DNA from: Lachnospiraceae bacterium
GTDB taxonomy: Bacteria; Bacillota; Clostridia; Lachnospirales; Lachnospiraceae
NCBI GenBank assembly: GCA_017416465.1
Contig: JAFQCK010000011.1
Location: 1 to 57,136 of the forward strand
Length of the DNA: 57,136 nucleotides
Direction of reading: 5' to 3'
Shown piece by piece: positions 1 through 9,242 of this stretch (positions within the stretch are counted from its first letter, which is position 1; each line of letters begins with the position of its first letter). Position numbers and translations under genes: made by a program. The notes below the pieces were generated by a model. The model saw only the letters and a list, made by a program, of their open reading frames with translations, had not been told where the DNA came from and did not search any database.

Positions 1-1
1 C

Positions 2-2800
2 AAAAAAAATGATAATGATGATAATCCTATTGTTATCACTGAACCCGATATTGAAAAGTGGGGACATGTGGATAACAGAGTTTCTGAAAATGGAGCAGTG
101 AATGGTGATGCTGATACATATACTTATACATTCACAGATTTGTTTATTGATGATGCAGATTATAAAGTAGAGATTAAATGTACAGATAAAGTTGGAAATG
201 AATGTGAGCCACCTAATTATAAAGGTAAAGCTACACAGGATTTTACACTAGATAATACAAAACCTGTTGTAAATGTTAAATATGACAATAACAATGTACA
301 AAATAGTAAATATTTCAATGAAAGCAGAGAAATGACTGTAACAGTAACAGAAAGAAACTTTGATGTTGAAAATACTAAGATATTCATTACAAAGGATGGA
401 GTGGAAAGTGTTATTGTTCCTAAAGTTAACGAATGGACATATGTTGATAACAAGGTAAATGGTGATGCTGATACATATACATACAAGTATAAATTTGCAG
501 AAAGTGCAAATTATACAGTAAAAATTGAATGTATGGACTTGGCAGGAAATAAATGTGCCTTATATAATTATGAAGGAGAGGCTACACAGGATTTTATAAT
601 TGACAAAAAAGCCCCTAATATTAATGATTTTAAATATGAAAATGCAAGTAAATGGGTTAAAGCTAAAAAAGAAGGAAATCATACAATGACAGTAGAGTTG
701 GCAGATGCAGACTTTGGAATTAATGAAAGTACAATTAAGTATTATTATTCATTTGCACCTGAAACTTTAAAAACTCCGGAAAAAATAGAGAAAATAGAAA
801 AAGAAGGGAAAACAGTAATAACAATTCCATTAGTAGCTAATGATAATCCATATGGGGTATATGTAACTGCAGAAGATAAAGCAGGAAATCCAAATACACA
901 AAATTCAGGAGAAATTGTATGTATTGATTATACAGCTCCAATTGTTAACGTTTCCTATGATAACAATACAGTTGATGGATATGAAAAATATTTCAAAGCC
1001 AACAGAACTATGACTTTAACAGTAATAGAAAGAAATTTTGACTCTGCTTCAACAAAATTAATCATTACAAAAGATGGAGTAGAAAGAGTAATATCTCCAA
1101 GTCTTAACGAATGGCAGCATTCCAATAATAAAGATTTATCTAATGAAGCAATCTTAAATGGTGATGCAGATACTTATACATATCAGTACACAGTTGCAGA
1201 AGATGGAGATTATACAGTAAGAATTGAGTGTGCAGATTTAGCAGGAAATGAATGTAAACAACTTAATTATGAAGGAAACGCTACACAGGAGTTTACTATT
1301 GACAAAACTATACCTACAATTAATGTTGAAGAAGTTTCAGGATATTCAAGTGAAACAATAAATATAGCATTAGGTATTAATGAACATAATTTCACACAAA
1401 ATGATGTTAAAGTTTATGTTTCAAAGAAATTAAATGGACAGGTATTATATACAAATCAGGAATATAATGCAATATGGAATGACAACGGTGATACACATAA
1501 TACTGTACTTACATTTGCAGAAGATGGAGACTATACATTCACAGTTACTTATGTTGATATGGCAGGAAACGGAGCGGTTCAATATATTTCACAGGAATTT
1601 TCCGTAGATAATATAGATCCAATACTTAACTCGAATATAAGTGCATCAAATAAAAATATTGCTAATAAAGGTGATATTAGATTTGAATATGTATATTCAG
1701 ATGTGAATTCAGAAAATACAAATGGATTAATTAACTATTCAGTTTCAACATTGTCAGGAAAAACGATTGAGTGGATACCTACAATAGAAAATGTAATAAT
1801 TGATGGTGTAAATGCATACAAAATAACATTTAATGATTTAGCAGAAAATACATCATTAAAAGATGGTATATATGTATTAAGTGTTAATGTAAAGGATAAG
1901 GCTGGACGAGTTGCAAATGATACTAAGCAGTTCTCAGTAAATAGAAGAGGTTCAGCATATGATTATGAAAAGGATTCATATGTTTCAAAGATAATTTCAA
2001 ATGGATATACAAAATCTGTTTCTGAAGATATTGTAATTCAGGTTATGAATTGTGATGATATTACAGAATATCAGGTAATTGTATTTAATAGTATGAATGA
2101 GCAGAAATTATTGAAAGAAGGAACTGATTATAAGTGGGAACTTGTAGATGAAAATATTGATATTGATTCAAATGTAGCTGAGGCAGGATATAAGAAATAT
2201 TTTTGTACAATATATAAATCAGTATTTGAGGATAATGGAACATATAGTGTTAGAATTATGACAAAAGATAGTGCTGATGATAGTTTATATGGTGAGAATG
2301 CAACACTTATATCTAATATTGATGCAGTAGATGGAAATGCAACTGATATTTCATTTACAGTTGATAACATTAAGCCGGAAGTAATTTTACTTGGTCTTAA
2401 AGATGGTGGAAACTATGACTTGGCAACAGATATGATGATTGATTATTCTGATACAAATAGTATTAAGTCAATTATTATTAGAAGATTAAATTCTGATGGA
2501 GATGTAATTGAAACTAAAGAGTATACGACAGAGGAAATTAAAGCAGCAGGTGAAAATGCCGGAAGATTAATTTTTAATGTAAAAGAGTATGCCGGTTATC
2601 AGGAAGTTGAAGTTACAGTAACCGATGTTGCAGGTAATGAACAGACAAAGACTATTAAGGTACTTATTACATCTAATGAATGGATTAAGTTTATAAATAA
2701 TACACCTTTATTAGTTGGAAGTATAGCCGGAATAATTATAATTAGTATATTTATAATTTTATTAGCTTTAAAAAAGAAGAAAAAAACTAATGAAAACTAA
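2..2800 (+). CDS. Ig-like repeat surface protein, C-terminal membrane anchor (5' end missing)
   Basis: The frame is open to the first base of the window, so the gene begins upstream; the GTG at 68 is not a convincing start. The protein is built of repeated Ig-like units of about 115 residues. Each tends to carry NGDADTYTY, then a strand like YTVKIECMDLAGN, then a closing strand ending ATQDFTID, and a new unit opens with VTVTERNF and ITKDGVE. The DNA repeats can be followed at about 101, 458 and 1157. The units between about 600-950 and after 1620 are more diverged. The last 35 residues are a hydrophobic segment (LLVGSIAGIIIISIFIILLAL) and a lysine-rich tail, a type I anchor with no LPXTG motif. 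It is most likely a cell-surface stalk or adhesin; the ligand-binding part would lie in the missing N-terminus. Function is inferred from architecture only. Confidence 0.8.
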   Translation, partial: KKNDNDDNPIVITEPDIEKWGHVDNRVSENGAVNGDADTYTYTFTDLFIDDADYKVEIKCTDKVGNECEPPNYKGKATQDFTLDNTKPVVNVKYDNNNVQNSKYFNESREMTVTVTERNFDVENTKIFITKDGVESVIVPKVNEWTYVDNKVNGDADTYTYKYKFAESANYTVKIECMDLAGNKCALYNYEGEATQDFIIDKKAPNINDFKYENASKWVKAKKEGNHTMTVELADADFGINESTIKYYYSFAPETLKTPEKIEKIEKEGKTVITIPLVANDNPYGVYVTAEDKAGNPNTQNSGEIVCIDYTAPIVNVSYDNNTVDGYEKYFKANRTMTLTVIERNFDSASTKLIITKDGVERVISPSLNEWQHSNNKDLSNEAILNGDADTYTYQYTVAEDGDYTVRIECADLAGNECKQLNYEGNATQEFTIDKTIPTINVEEVSGYSSETINIALGINEHNFTQNDVKVYVSKKLNGQVLYTNQEYNAIWNDNGDTHNTVLTFAEDGDYTFTVTYVDMAGNGAVQYISQEFSVDNIDPILNSNISASNKNIANKGDIRFEYVYSDVNSENTNGLINYSVSTLSGKTIEWIPTIENVIIDGVNAYKITFNDLAENTSLKDGIYVLSVNVKDKAGRVANDTKQFSVNRRGSAYDYEKDSYVSKIISNGYTKSVSEDIVIQVMNCDDITEYQVIVFNSMNEQKLLKEGTDYKWELVDENIDIDSNVAEAGYKKYFCTIYKSVFEDNGTYSVRIMTKDSADDSLYGENATLISNIDAVDGNATDISFTVDNIKPEVILLGLKDGGNYDLATDMMIDYSDTNSIKSIIIRRLNSDGDVIETKEYTTEEIKAAGENAGRLIFNVKEYAGYQEVEVTVTDVAGNEQTKTIKVLITSNEWIKFINNTPLLVGSIAGIIIISIFIILLALKKKKKTNEN

Positions 2801-2810
2801 TTAATAGTAA

Positions 2811-2879
2811 ACAGGATATTGTGAAAACAATATCCTGTCTTATACACGATGGATTACGTTGTGTATAAGACAGGGTATT
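2811..2879 (+). promoter_or_regulatory. Two overlapping, mutually exclusive hairpins
   Basis: A perfect 12-bp stem (2811-2822 with 2827-2838) is closed by a GAAA tetraloop. The 3' arm of that stem is also the 5' part of a second stem, 2829-2847 with 2861-2879, of 19 pairs including one G-U. Only one can form at a time. Neither is followed by a clear T run, so this is not a textbook terminator. The structure ends 17 bases before the GTG of the next gene. Confidence 0.55.
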
Positions 2880-2896
2880 AAAAAGGAAGGAATGAA

Positions 2897-3910
2897 GTGT
2901 TAATGAAAATAGGAATTTATGATACAGATACATTTTTTCTAAATAGGATTTGTATGATATTAGAAGAAAAGAAGAAAACAGAGGATATGAAATTTGTTTC
3001 ACTTTCTAGGAAAGATATTGATTTAAAAGATAGTGGTATCGATATGTATGTTGTTAGTGAAGATTTAGAAAAAATCGTAAAATCTTATTCAGTACCATAT
3101 ATGTTGTTGTCGGAAAATGAAGAAAATAACAGGGATTTTCTAATCTACAAATATAGTAATGTCTGGGAGTATTTAAAAAAAATCAGTGAATATTTTGAGC
3201 TTTATGAAAAAAATAGAAAACAAAAAAATAAAAAAATTATTAGTTTTCTAAGTCTTGGTGGTGGAATGGGGTCTTCAACTATAGCAACATCTTCAGCTTT
3301 GCGTTTGGCAAAACAAGGTAAGGAAGTTTTATATGTTAATCTGAAACCATTTTCAGGTAATGGCTATTTTAAAAATGAATTAGCTAACATATATATTGAT
3401 GAATTAGTTAAAAAAAATGTGAATACAGATAATGAAAAAATCTCCTTAAAAGAAAAACTTAATAAAAATAAAATGGGGATTACTATTTTGAATAATTGTA
3501 AAGAAGCTGGAGAGTTTTATAGTATTTCTAATGAGCAACTATGTGATTTAATAAATATATTAAGAGAGTTTAAGGGTTATGAATATATAATTATTGATAT
3601 ACAGATTAGCAATGATTCATATATTTATGAAATTCTTAATATTTCAGATACCATATGTTGTGTTCTTGACGGTGGGTATTTGGGAAATGAAAAGATAAAA
3701 AGAGCAATAACATATTTAAAGCAAATTGATGAAACTATAATGAATAAATTTAAGATTATTTATAATAAAAACAGTAGAATCATGGAAATGGACAAAGATT
3801 TAGATGTAAAAGTTATAGGTAATATAGAATATATCAAAGAGCCTTCTTTTGAGAAAGTTATTGAAAAGATTACATATATGAGTTTATTAGATGAGTTATC
3901 TAATAAATAG
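2897..3910 (+). CDS. CpaE/TadZ-like MinD-family ATPase with degenerate receiver domain
   Basis: The N-terminal ~110 residues look like a degenerate receiver (KIGIYDTDTFFLNRI). A ParA/MinD-type domain follows from about residue 115: the segment around GGGMGSSTIATSSALRLA sits where the deviant Walker A KGGxGKT should be but lacks both lysines; IIIDIQ is a Walker B-like strand. This order (pseudo-receiver, then MinD fold) is that of CpaE/TadZ proteins, which place pilus machinery at the pole. No tad pilus genes are in the window; the next gene is an FHA protein, so a signalling or localisation role is also possible. GTG at 2897 is chosen because AAGGAAGG lies six bases upstream; ATG 2903 is an alternative. 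ATP hydrolysis is doubtful given the missing lysines. Confidence 0.65.
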   Translation: MLMKIGIYDTDTFFLNRICMILEEKKKTEDMKFVSLSRKDIDLKDSGIDMYVVSEDLEKIVKSYSVPYMLLSENEENNRDFLIYKYSNVWEYLKKISEYFELYEKNRKQKNKKIISFLSLGGGMGSSTIATSSALRLAKQGKEVLYVNLKPFSGNGYFKNELANIYIDELVKKNVNTDNEKISLKEKLNKNKMGITILNNCKEAGEFYSISNEQLCDLINILREFKGYEYIIIDIQISNDSYIYEILNISDTICCVLDGGYLGNEKIKRAITYLKQIDETIMNKFKIIYNKNSRIMEMDKDLDVKVIGNIEYIKEPSFEKVIEKITYMSLLDELSNK

Positions 3911-3965
3911 ATATTTAAAAAAATATTTCTAATCTAATTAGTAAAAGAAAGGTTTGGTAGAGAAT

Positions 3966-5075
3966 ATGAATGATAAAATATCATTATTTGAAGATGGCAT
4001 TTATAAATGTCTAATATATGAAACGGATAATAAAAATAAAAATAATATATCAATAAATCATAGTGAAAGAGGAGAAATTCCATATTTGGTGGAGGGATAT
4101 TTTTCCGAAGAAAACAATATTAAAGGCGAGTATAATATAACAGATTATTGTGCTATGATGGAATTTATACCTGAAAATCCCGGACGTGATGATGTGTTTT
4201 TACTTATAAGGGATATAATAAATGCGTTAGATGAGTTGAGAAATAGTTTTATTTGTGAATCGGATGTATTATTAAAAAAGGAATATATATATATTGAGAA
4301 AGAAACAAAAACTATTAAATTTATTGGTGTTCCGGTGATATTAGAAAAATATGATACTGTATATGATTTGATTTTAGATTTATTAGGGAATATTAAATGG
4401 AAAAAAAGTGAAAATAAATCGTATTTAAATGTTATCGCTAAATTTATTTTGAATAGAGATAAATCTTATAGTGAAATAATAGATAAAATTAATGACATTG
4501 TTAAAAGTCCTGTTGAATATTTGAAAATTAATAATATTGAATATGTTGATAGCATTAATTCAAGTAGAGTTTCTTCGGGATTTTCAGAAGTATCAGCACC
4601 TCCAATTCCTCCTATTGTATCAGGAAAAACATCATTTATACCACCTAAAATACAATCAAAAAAGTCAGAAATAATAAGAAAAAATACTATATCAGATATA
4701 ATAGAGCCAAAAGAAAATATTCGAAAAGACGAAGATATGATTGGAGAAACCACTGTATTAGGAGTAACAAATCAACCGGAAATCTTCCCGGTAATGATTA
4801 GATTAAGGAATAATGATAGGGTGATAATTAATAAAGATATATTTTTGATAGGAAAAGAACAAACACAGGTAGACTATTGCATATCTGATAATAGTGCAAT
4901 AAGTCGTGTACATGCTAAGATTATATGCAAAAATGGAGAAATTTTTATTAAAGATAATAATTCTACAAATCATATATTTGTTAATGGAATGTTAATTGAT
5001 AGGGATACTGAAGTAAGATTATCGAATGGAGCAAAGATAAGATTAGGAAATGAGGAGTTTGAGTTTAGATTCTAG
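3966..5075 (+). CDS. FHA domain protein (DUF6382-like N-terminus)
   Basis: A 369-residue cytoplasmic protein. The N-terminal ~190 residues resemble DUF6382, which often precedes FHA domains in Clostridia (family assignment from memory). A Pro/Ser-rich linker with APPIPPI follows. The last ~85 residues are an FHA domain: IFLIGKE, SRVHAKI and the STNHIFVNG loop hold the usual phosphothreonine-binding Ser/Arg/His and Asn. FHA domains read phosphothreonine on partners, so the protein probably docks a Ser/Thr-kinase target; no such kinase is in the window. It lies 55 bases after the CpaE-like gene on the same strand, probably one operon. ATG 3966 is preferred; the TTG at 3954 is only one base from the AAAGG ribosome site. 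Confidence 0.75.
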   Translation: MNDKISLFEDGIYKCLIYETDNKNKNNISINHSERGEIPYLVEGYFSEENNIKGEYNITDYCAMMEFIPENPGRDDVFLLIRDIINALDELRNSFICESDVLLKKEYIYIEKETKTIKFIGVPVILEKYDTVYDLILDLLGNIKWKKSENKSYLNVIAKFILNRDKSYSEIIDKINDIVKSPVEYLKINNIEYVDSINSSRVSSGFSEVSAPPIPPIVSGKTSFIPPKIQSKKSEIIRKNTISDIIEPKENIRKDEDMIGETTVLGVTNQPEIFPVMIRLRNNDRVIINKDIFLIGKEQTQVDYCISDNSAISRVHAKIICKNGEIFIKDNNSTNHIFVNGMLIDRDTEVRLSNGAKIRLGNEEFEFRF

Positions 5076-5102
5076 ATATTAATATAATAATTAAACTTAT
5101 TA

Positions 5103-5131
5103 TTGAATTTTCTGAATAAAAGTGCTATAGT
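5103..5131 (+). promoter_or_regulatory. sigma-A promoter for the lipoprotein gene
   Basis: TTGAAT, a 17-base spacer, then TATAGT, with a TGC extended -10. It lies about 95 bases before the lipoprotein start and just after the FHA gene. Confidence 0.6.
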
Positions 5132-5224
5132 ACGAAAATGTAAATAAAATTTTTAAGAAGGGAAATACTAGAGGTTAAGATAATTAAAAGGAAAATATAA
5201 AATTATACAAGTGAGGTATGAAAA

Positions 5225-5854
5225 ATGAAAAAAAATGTAAAAAAAGTAAAAGTGTTATCTATTCTTCTGGTGACTGCTCTTGTTAGTGCATTGGTAATTG
5301 GATGCGGTTCAAAATCTGAAGATGATAGTAAAAAAACAAATAGTGAAAGCCAAATGAATTCTGAAAATAAATCAGATGCAGGAGCAGCAATAAATCCTGA
5401 AAACAAAGAAGATGCAGGAGAAGCAACAACTCCTGAAAAAGTTGAAGATACAGATAACAAAGAAGAAGTATCTGATAAAATAGTTTTAGAAGCATCTGTT
5501 ATTAATGATATAGAATCAAAACTTTCTACACATGAAGATAGCATTAAAACATTAGAAGAAAAGCTTCAGAATGCAACTACTCAGATGGATATGAATCAGA
5601 CATCAGGAGAGATAGCAGTAGCTTGGAGTGATTTTCTTGATTCTTTATTAAACATAATTGAAGAAAATGCAGAAGCTGAGGCATGGAAGAAATTCGAACA
5701 GGAACAAAGTGAATGGGCTGAAAGTAGAGAAACAGCTGTAAGAGAAGCAGGACTTGAATATGAGGGTGGAAGTATGCAAGCATTGGAAGAAAATTCAACA
5801 GCTGCAAGATTAACAAAAGAACGTGTTTATGAAATTATTGATGGTTTAAAATAA
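5225..5854 (+). CDS. Predicted lipoprotein with coiled-coil C-terminus
   Basis: A 209-residue exported protein. The N-terminus is a lipoprotein signal: a lysine-rich start, a hydrophobic core and the lipobox LVIGC, with Cys at about residue 27. Then comes a low-complexity acidic linker with repeats of the form NPENKEDAG / TPEKVEDTD, and an Ala/Glu-rich helical part that should form a coiled coil (SKLSTHEDSIKTLEEKLQNA). I do not recognise a family. Being anchored to the outer leaflet and downstream of surface and signalling genes, it is probably an envelope-associated protein. It has its own promoter and shares a two-way hairpin terminator with the convergent TIR gene. Confidence 0.7.
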   Translation: MKKNVKKVKVLSILLVTALVSALVIGCGSKSEDDSKKTNSESQMNSENKSDAGAAINPENKEDAGEATTPEKVEDTDNKEEVSDKIVLEASVINDIESKLSTHEDSIKTLEEKLQNATTQMDMNQTSGEIAVAWSDFLDSLLNIIEENAEAEAWKKFEQEQSEWAESRETAVREAGLEYEGGSMQALEENSTAARLTKERVYEIIDGLK

Positions 5855-5883
5855 AACTACATAATATAAGTTAAACAGAATAA

Positions 5884-5927
5884 AAGGTACAGTATGGATT
5901 TCGTTTGAAATACTTATACTGTACCTT
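5884..5927. terminator. Bidirectional terminator between lipoprotein and TIR genes
   Basis: A 12-bp perfect stem (5884-5895 with 5916-5927) with a small inner stem ATTTC/GAAAT. It sits between convergent genes, with A-rich sequence before it and T-rich after it. Confidence 0.65.
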
Positions 5928-5996
5928 AATTTATTTATCTGTAATTATTTTATTATTTGATAAAAATTGAATGTAGGAAAATTTTAAAATAGTGAA

Positions 5997-7466
5997 TTAT
6001 TCAGTAATAATTTTAATACAATCTGAATTTAAATCAACTGTCATAGCAGGACGAATACCAAATTCTTCAACAGAGACTAGTGAAGTATAATAAATATCAT
6101 CAAGCTTTGCTACATGACTTACTAAATAGCCCTCACAAACAGAATTTTCTAATGGTTCACGTAACCACCAAGGACAAGATTCAGTATTAAATGGAGCAGA
6201 TAAACAATAGTCACGATAAAAGAATGTTTGATTTTTAGAAATAGCTTTCTCGGTTGGAGTTGCATAATAAGAAACATTTGCTTCATCAAGCCATTTTAAT
6301 TCTTCTTTTGATAAAAAGAATACTTTATCAGTTGTTATAGTCGTTTTTTGAGGAGAAAAAGAATTACATTTTGTTGTTATAGTTGTATCTTTTATAGCTT
6401 TTAATTCTTCTAAGCTAAAATTACTTAAGAATCCGGGCTCAAGGTTATAAGAGTTTTTATGTTCACTCATTGAACTTGGAATAGGTCCATAACCATCATA
6501 TTTAACATTATCATCTTTAGAATTAAGCCAAACACGTATATCTGATGTTTCCCAACTATTATTCCCGAAGATAAGTTGTTTTAAATTGTTATCTTCTTTT
6601 ACTTCAGGGTCACTTGACATGTAAGTATTTTCTCCATCACTCCTTACAGTTCCACTTTCGGCACCTGAAAAAGCCTTGAATGATAAAATATGTTTTGAAA
6701 GAAGAATAGCTGTATTGTTTTTTTTGTCTATGTTTATTACATACCAATTAATATCTTCTTCATTATACTTTCCAAACGTAACCAAATTACCCAATTCTAC
6801 ATTTGAAATAGAAACAGTTGTAGAATAAGTGTTTTCGTTAGGGGTAGTGTTATTTTCAGTTGATGGTTTTGATTCACTATTATCTGATTTAGAAACTGCT
6901 AAAGTAATACAAATTGTTAAAATAATAACCATTGCTAATGAAACTATAATAACAGGAGTTTTTTTGAAAACATTAATTAAAGTATTATTTGTATCAATAT
7001 TTGAGGATTTTGTTTCATTAATATTTATGCTGGTATTGGTTGTTGTAATATTTACTGTACCGGCTTTTATTGCAGTTGATGTGTTATTTTTTAAGTCATC
7101 TATACATTTTAATAATATTTCATGATTATCATCTTCGTAATCTAACCACTGATGAGTCATAAGAAAATATTCTAAAGATTTTGAAAGAGTAATATTCTCA
7201 AGTTTGTATACAATGATTGGAATTGATTTACTTACAGCTCTTTCAATTTCTCTTAGAATATGTGGAGAAGTATTAGCTTCTTCTGATAGAAGGAGCAATA
7301 CTACATCAGAGCGATCAATACCATTAATAAGTTCAGCTGCATATTCATATCCGGAGCGGATATTTCTAGGAGCAATAAAACATTCAGAACCATTTGCTTC
7401 TAATATATTGCATATATTTGTAGCAATTTCAGCATTTTTTGACGAATGTGAAATAAATATGTACAT
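5997..7466 (-). CDS. Membrane-anchored TIR domain protein with DUF6273-like C-terminus
   Basis: A 489-residue protein. Residues 1 to ~115 are a bacterial TIR domain: MYIFISHSS at the N-terminus, a BB-loop region around APRNIRSGYEYAAEL, the strand VVLLLLSEEA, and LREIERAV, where Glu73 is the likely catalytic glutamate of NAD-cleaving TIRs. A Thr/Asn-rich linker leads to one membrane segment at ~171-192 (PVIIVSLAMVIILTICITLA). The outer ~270 residues match DUF6273 by pattern: ILLSKHIL, SDIRVWLN, VFFLSKEE, PWWLREP and GIRPAM, a fold related to the formylglycine-enzyme/C-type-lectin-like group. The TIR would be cytoplasmic and the DUF6273 part outside. Start ATG 7466 has GAAAGGT upstream. It stands alone between convergent and divergent neighbours. 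Whether it is an NADase, a defence gene or a scaffold is not shown. Confidence 0.8.
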   Translation of the reverse strand: MYIFISHSSKNAEIATNICNILEANGSECFIAPRNIRSGYEYAAELINGIDRSDVVLLLLSEEANTSPHILREIERAVSKSIPIIVYKLENITLSKSLEYFLMTHQWLDYEDDNHEILLKCIDDLKNNTSTAIKAGTVNITTTNTSININETKSSNIDTNNTLINVFKKTPVIIVSLAMVIILTICITLAVSKSDNSESKPSTENNTTPNENTYSTTVSISNVELGNLVTFGKYNEEDINWYVINIDKKNNTAILLSKHILSFKAFSGAESGTVRSDGENTYMSSDPEVKEDNNLKQLIFGNNSWETSDIRVWLNSKDDNVKYDGYGPIPSSMSEHKNSYNLEPGFLSNFSLEELKAIKDTTITTKCNSFSPQKTTITTDKVFFLSKEELKWLDEANVSYYATPTEKAISKNQTFFYRDYCLSAPFNTESCPWWLREPLENSVCEGYLVSHVAKLDDIYYTSLVSVEEFGIRPAMTVDLNSDCIKIITE

Positions 7467-7551
7467 AGATTATCTTACCTTTCGTTTTGATTTTAACTAG
7501 ACAAATATAACAGATTTTAGGAATAAAGTAAATTAGAAAAATTGATATTCG

Positions 7552-7580
7552 TTGAAAAAACAGGCTTTTTATGGTATGAT
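7552..7580 (+). promoter_or_regulatory. sigma-A promoter for the histidine kinase gene
   Basis: TTGAAA, a 17-base spacer, TATGAT, with a TGG extended -10; 35 bases before the start codon. Confidence 0.7.
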
Positions 7581-7615
7581 TTATTTTATTAAAAATAATT
7601 GTTGGAGATAATTTG

Positions 7616-9100
7616 ATGGGTGTAAAGGTTAAATATTCAATTCGGATGAAATTAACAATTTTATTATTATGTTTGACAGTAGGGATGGTTATTGCAAGTG
7701 TATTAATTAATCGTTTTTTTCTTGCGGATTATTATTTGGAAACTAAAGAACGAAATTTATTAAAAGGATATAGCAAAATTAATGAAATAATAGGTGATAG
7801 TGAAAAAATTAGTGAACAAGTGTCTAATGAAATTACTGCAATATGTGAAAAATATGGAATTACTCTTATTATAGTTGATAATTCAGATTACATTAAGTTT
7901 CAATATGGAAATGGAATGATATTAAGGGAAAGATTACAACAGATTAATTTTGGATTTAATCCGAGAGATTATGAGTTATTGGAAAGAACTGATGAGTACT
8001 TTCTTCATGGATATAATTTGAATTCAACAGGCACGAACAGATATTTAGAAGTTTCGGGTTTTTTGAATCCTAATATGATATTTTTGATGCGTATGGCGGT
8101 TGAAAGTATTAATGAAAGTGTTGCGATTTCAACAAAGTTTTATTTGGCAATAAGTGTTTTGGTAATGATTGTTGGTATGTTGTCAGCTTTTATTATTTCA
8201 GGTGAATTTACAAAGCCAATTTTAAAACTTGCAGGAATTTCAAAAGAAATGACTAATTTGAATTTTAAGGCAAAATATGATGTTACTACAAATGATGAGA
8301 TTGGTGTGCTTGGAGAGAGTATTAATGAGCTTTCAGACAAATTAGAAACAACTATTATTGAACTTAAGCAGGTTAATAGTCAATTGGTTTCTGATATTGA
8401 ACAGAAAGAAAAAATTGATGAGATGAGAAAAGAATTTATTTCAAATGTTTCTCATGAATTAAAGACGCCTATTGCATTAATACAAGGTTATGCAGAAGGT
8501 TTAAATGAATGCGTTGTTGATGATGATGAATCAAGAGAGTTTTATTGTTCTGTTATAATTGATGAAGCAAATAAAATGAATAAGATGGTAAAGGATTTAC
8601 TTTCATTAACGCATATTGAATTTGGAGACGGTGCGATTCAGATTGAAAAATTTGATATTTCAGGTGTTATCAAAGGTGTAATAAAGTCACTTGAATATTT
8701 AATTAAGCAAGGAGATGTACAAGTAATTAATAAAGCTGATAAAGAAATATATGTTTATGCAGATGAATATAAAATAGAAGGTGTAATAAGTAATTATTTA
8801 GTAAATGCTATTCATTATGTTAAAAATGAAAAGAAGATATATATATCAAGTGAAATTAAGAAGAATTGTGTAAGAATTTCTGTGTTTAATACAGGTGATA
8901 ACATTCCGAAAGATGAGTTAGAGAGAATATGGGAAAAGTTTTATAAGATTGATAAGGCAAGAACAAGAGAATATGGTGGAACAGGGATAGGTTTATCCAT
9001 TGTAAAAGCAACAATGAAGGCACATAATATGGATTGTGGAGTAATCAATCATAGCGATGGAGTTGAATTTTGGTTTGAAGTTCAAACGAGATTAGTTTAA
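7616..9100 (+). CDS. Sensor histidine kinase, orphan
   Basis: A 494-residue membrane kinase. It has an N-terminal membrane segment (LTILLLCLTVGMVIASVLI), an outside sensor of ~120 residues, a second membrane segment near residue 180 (LAISVLVMIVGMLSAFII), a HAMP domain (FTKPILKLAGISKEM), a HisKA domain with phospho-acceptor His280 in SNVSHELKTP, and a HATPase with NAIHYV (N box), FNTGDNIP (G1) and GGTGIGLSIVK (G2). All key residues are present, so it should autophosphorylate. No response regulator gene is next to it: the gene before is divergent and the one after is a lipoprotein, so its partner is elsewhere. ATG 7616 is preferred to the TTG directly before it, because GGAG lies eight bases upstream of the ATG. 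Confidence 0.9.
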   Translation: MGVKVKYSIRMKLTILLLCLTVGMVIASVLINRFFLADYYLETKERNLLKGYSKINEIIGDSEKISEQVSNEITAICEKYGITLIIVDNSDYIKFQYGNGMILRERLQQINFGFNPRDYELLERTDEYFLHGYNLNSTGTNRYLEVSGFLNPNMIFLMRMAVESINESVAISTKFYLAISVLVMIVGMLSAFIISGEFTKPILKLAGISKEMTNLNFKAKYDVTTNDEIGVLGESINELSDKLETTIIELKQVNSQLVSDIEQKEKIDEMRKEFISNVSHELKTPIALIQGYAEGLNECVVDDDESREFYCSVIIDEANKMNKMVKDLLSLTHIEFGDGAIQIEKFDISGVIKGVIKSLEYLIKQGDVQVINKADKEIYVYADEYKIEGVISNYLVNAIHYVKNEKKIYISSEIKKNCVRISVFNTGDNIPKDELERIWEKFYKIDKARTREYGGTGIGLSIVKATMKAHNMDCGVINHSDGVEFWFEVQTRLV

Positions 9101-9242
9101 ATTTATCTGGCATTTTATAGCAACATAATATTGCACATAAATTGAATAAATGATAAAATATTAGATAGTAGATTTTGTGAAAAAAAGATATAAATGATAT
9201 TAAAGTAATATATATTGATATCAAGGGATGAAAGGATTTTAT

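Noticed and set aside
68-70. GTG at 68 as the start of the first gene
   Set aside because: The frame stays open to base 2, there is no ribosome site, and the sequence begins inside an Ig-like unit.
2811-2879. Simple intrinsic terminator after the Ig-repeat gene
   Set aside because: Neither stem is followed by a convincing T run, and the overlapping stems suggest another use.
9228-9242. ATG 9228 as lipoprotein start
   Set aside because: The ribosome site lies almost on the codon; ATG 9243 is spaced correctly.
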